Shown here: one piece after another, positions 63,862 through 64,000 of the stretch
Numbering within the stretch: the stretch's first letter is position 1
How the letters are laid out: every line of letters starts with the position of its first letter
Assembly (NCBI GenBank): GCA_963691815.1
Contig: OY829657.1
Span: forward strand, 16,004,712-16,068,711
Source of the DNA: Echiichthys vipera
Taxonomy: Eukaryota; Chordata; Actinopteri; Perciformes; Trachinidae
DNA length: 64,000 nt
Direction: 5' to 3'
The notes under the pieces: generated by a model
Told to the model about the DNA's origin: nothing
Seen by the model: only the letters and a program-made list of their open reading frames with translations
Database searches by the model: none
Translations under genes and position numbers: made by a program

Positions 63862-63905
63862 ATGCCGAAAAAGAAAGTCGCCAAAGTAAAGAGGTCGAAA
63901 GCCGG
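63862..63905 (+). CDS. bbof1: First coding exon of a gene running out of the window, probably bbof1
   Basis: ATG at 63862 opens a very basic N-terminus, MPKKKVAKVKRSKAG, and the exon ends with a strong donor (GCCGG|gtaagt) after 44 nt, phase 2. Only 14 complete codons are visible, too few for identification by sequence. The name rests on position: in human, ENTPD5 is flanked on this side by the divergently transcribed BBOF1 (basal body orientation factor 1, a coiled-coil protein of ciliated cells). The X-box at 63707 agrees with a ciliary gene. Lysine-rich starts are common in such coiled-coil proteins. Confidence 0.5.
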
Positions 63906-64000
63906 GTAAGTGCCTAACCATTTGTAACTTAACGCTGAGCTAAAACGTTTGACTGCATTTACGTTCAAACGGAAACTCGAACTGGCACTACGCTTTGTAT

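Overview
This is vertebrate nuclear DNA, almost certainly from a ray-finned fish and probably a percomorph teleost. The genes are split into many short GT-AG exons. The non-coding DNA carries CA/GT microsatellites, a tRNA-headed SINE and several short inverted-repeat elements of types common in percomorph genomes. All gene names come from reading the translations and comparing them with remembered vertebrate families; no database search was run.

Left part (1-28.2 kb). A possible last coding exon of an unidentified gene lies at 584-642. About 4.5 kb of non-coding DNA follows, then tmem63c on the plus strand (22 coding exons, 5199-21066, 839 aa), an OSCA/TMEM63-family membrane protein. Downstream is about 6 kb of repeat-rich DNA. 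A small, unrecognised two-exon reading frame (27542-27954, 75 aa) then appears, with a canonical RFX X-box 39 bp before its ATG and a poly(A) signal after it. This is the best candidate for something undescribed.

Middle (28.5-41.4 kb). Neuroglobin (ngb) is on the minus strand with four exons and the neuroglobin-specific intron at helix position E11. After a 3 kb gap comes fam161b (minus, eight coding exons), a relative of the ciliary/centriolar protein FAM161A. Its non-coding first exon lies head-to-head with coq6, so a compact bidirectional promoter is likely at about 41.3-41.5 kb.

Right part (41.5-64 kb). coq6 (plus, 12 exons, 482 aa) encodes the mitochondrial FAD monooxygenase of ubiquinone synthesis. 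It converges tail-to-tail with entpd5 (minus, 13 exons, 504 aa), a secreted/ER nucleoside diphosphatase that here carries an unusual N-terminal proline-rich heptad array. After about 5 kb of non-coding DNA the first exon of a plus-strand gene begins at 63862; synteny and a promoter X-box suggest bbof1, a basal-body gene.

The order fam161b-coq6-entpd5-bbof1 matches human 14q24.3. In human, tmem63c-ngb lies in the same band but some megabases away, so the join between ngb and fam161b reflects rearrangement within one ancestral block. Each multi-exon coding model below keeps a single open frame through every proposed splice, and total lengths are multiples of three.
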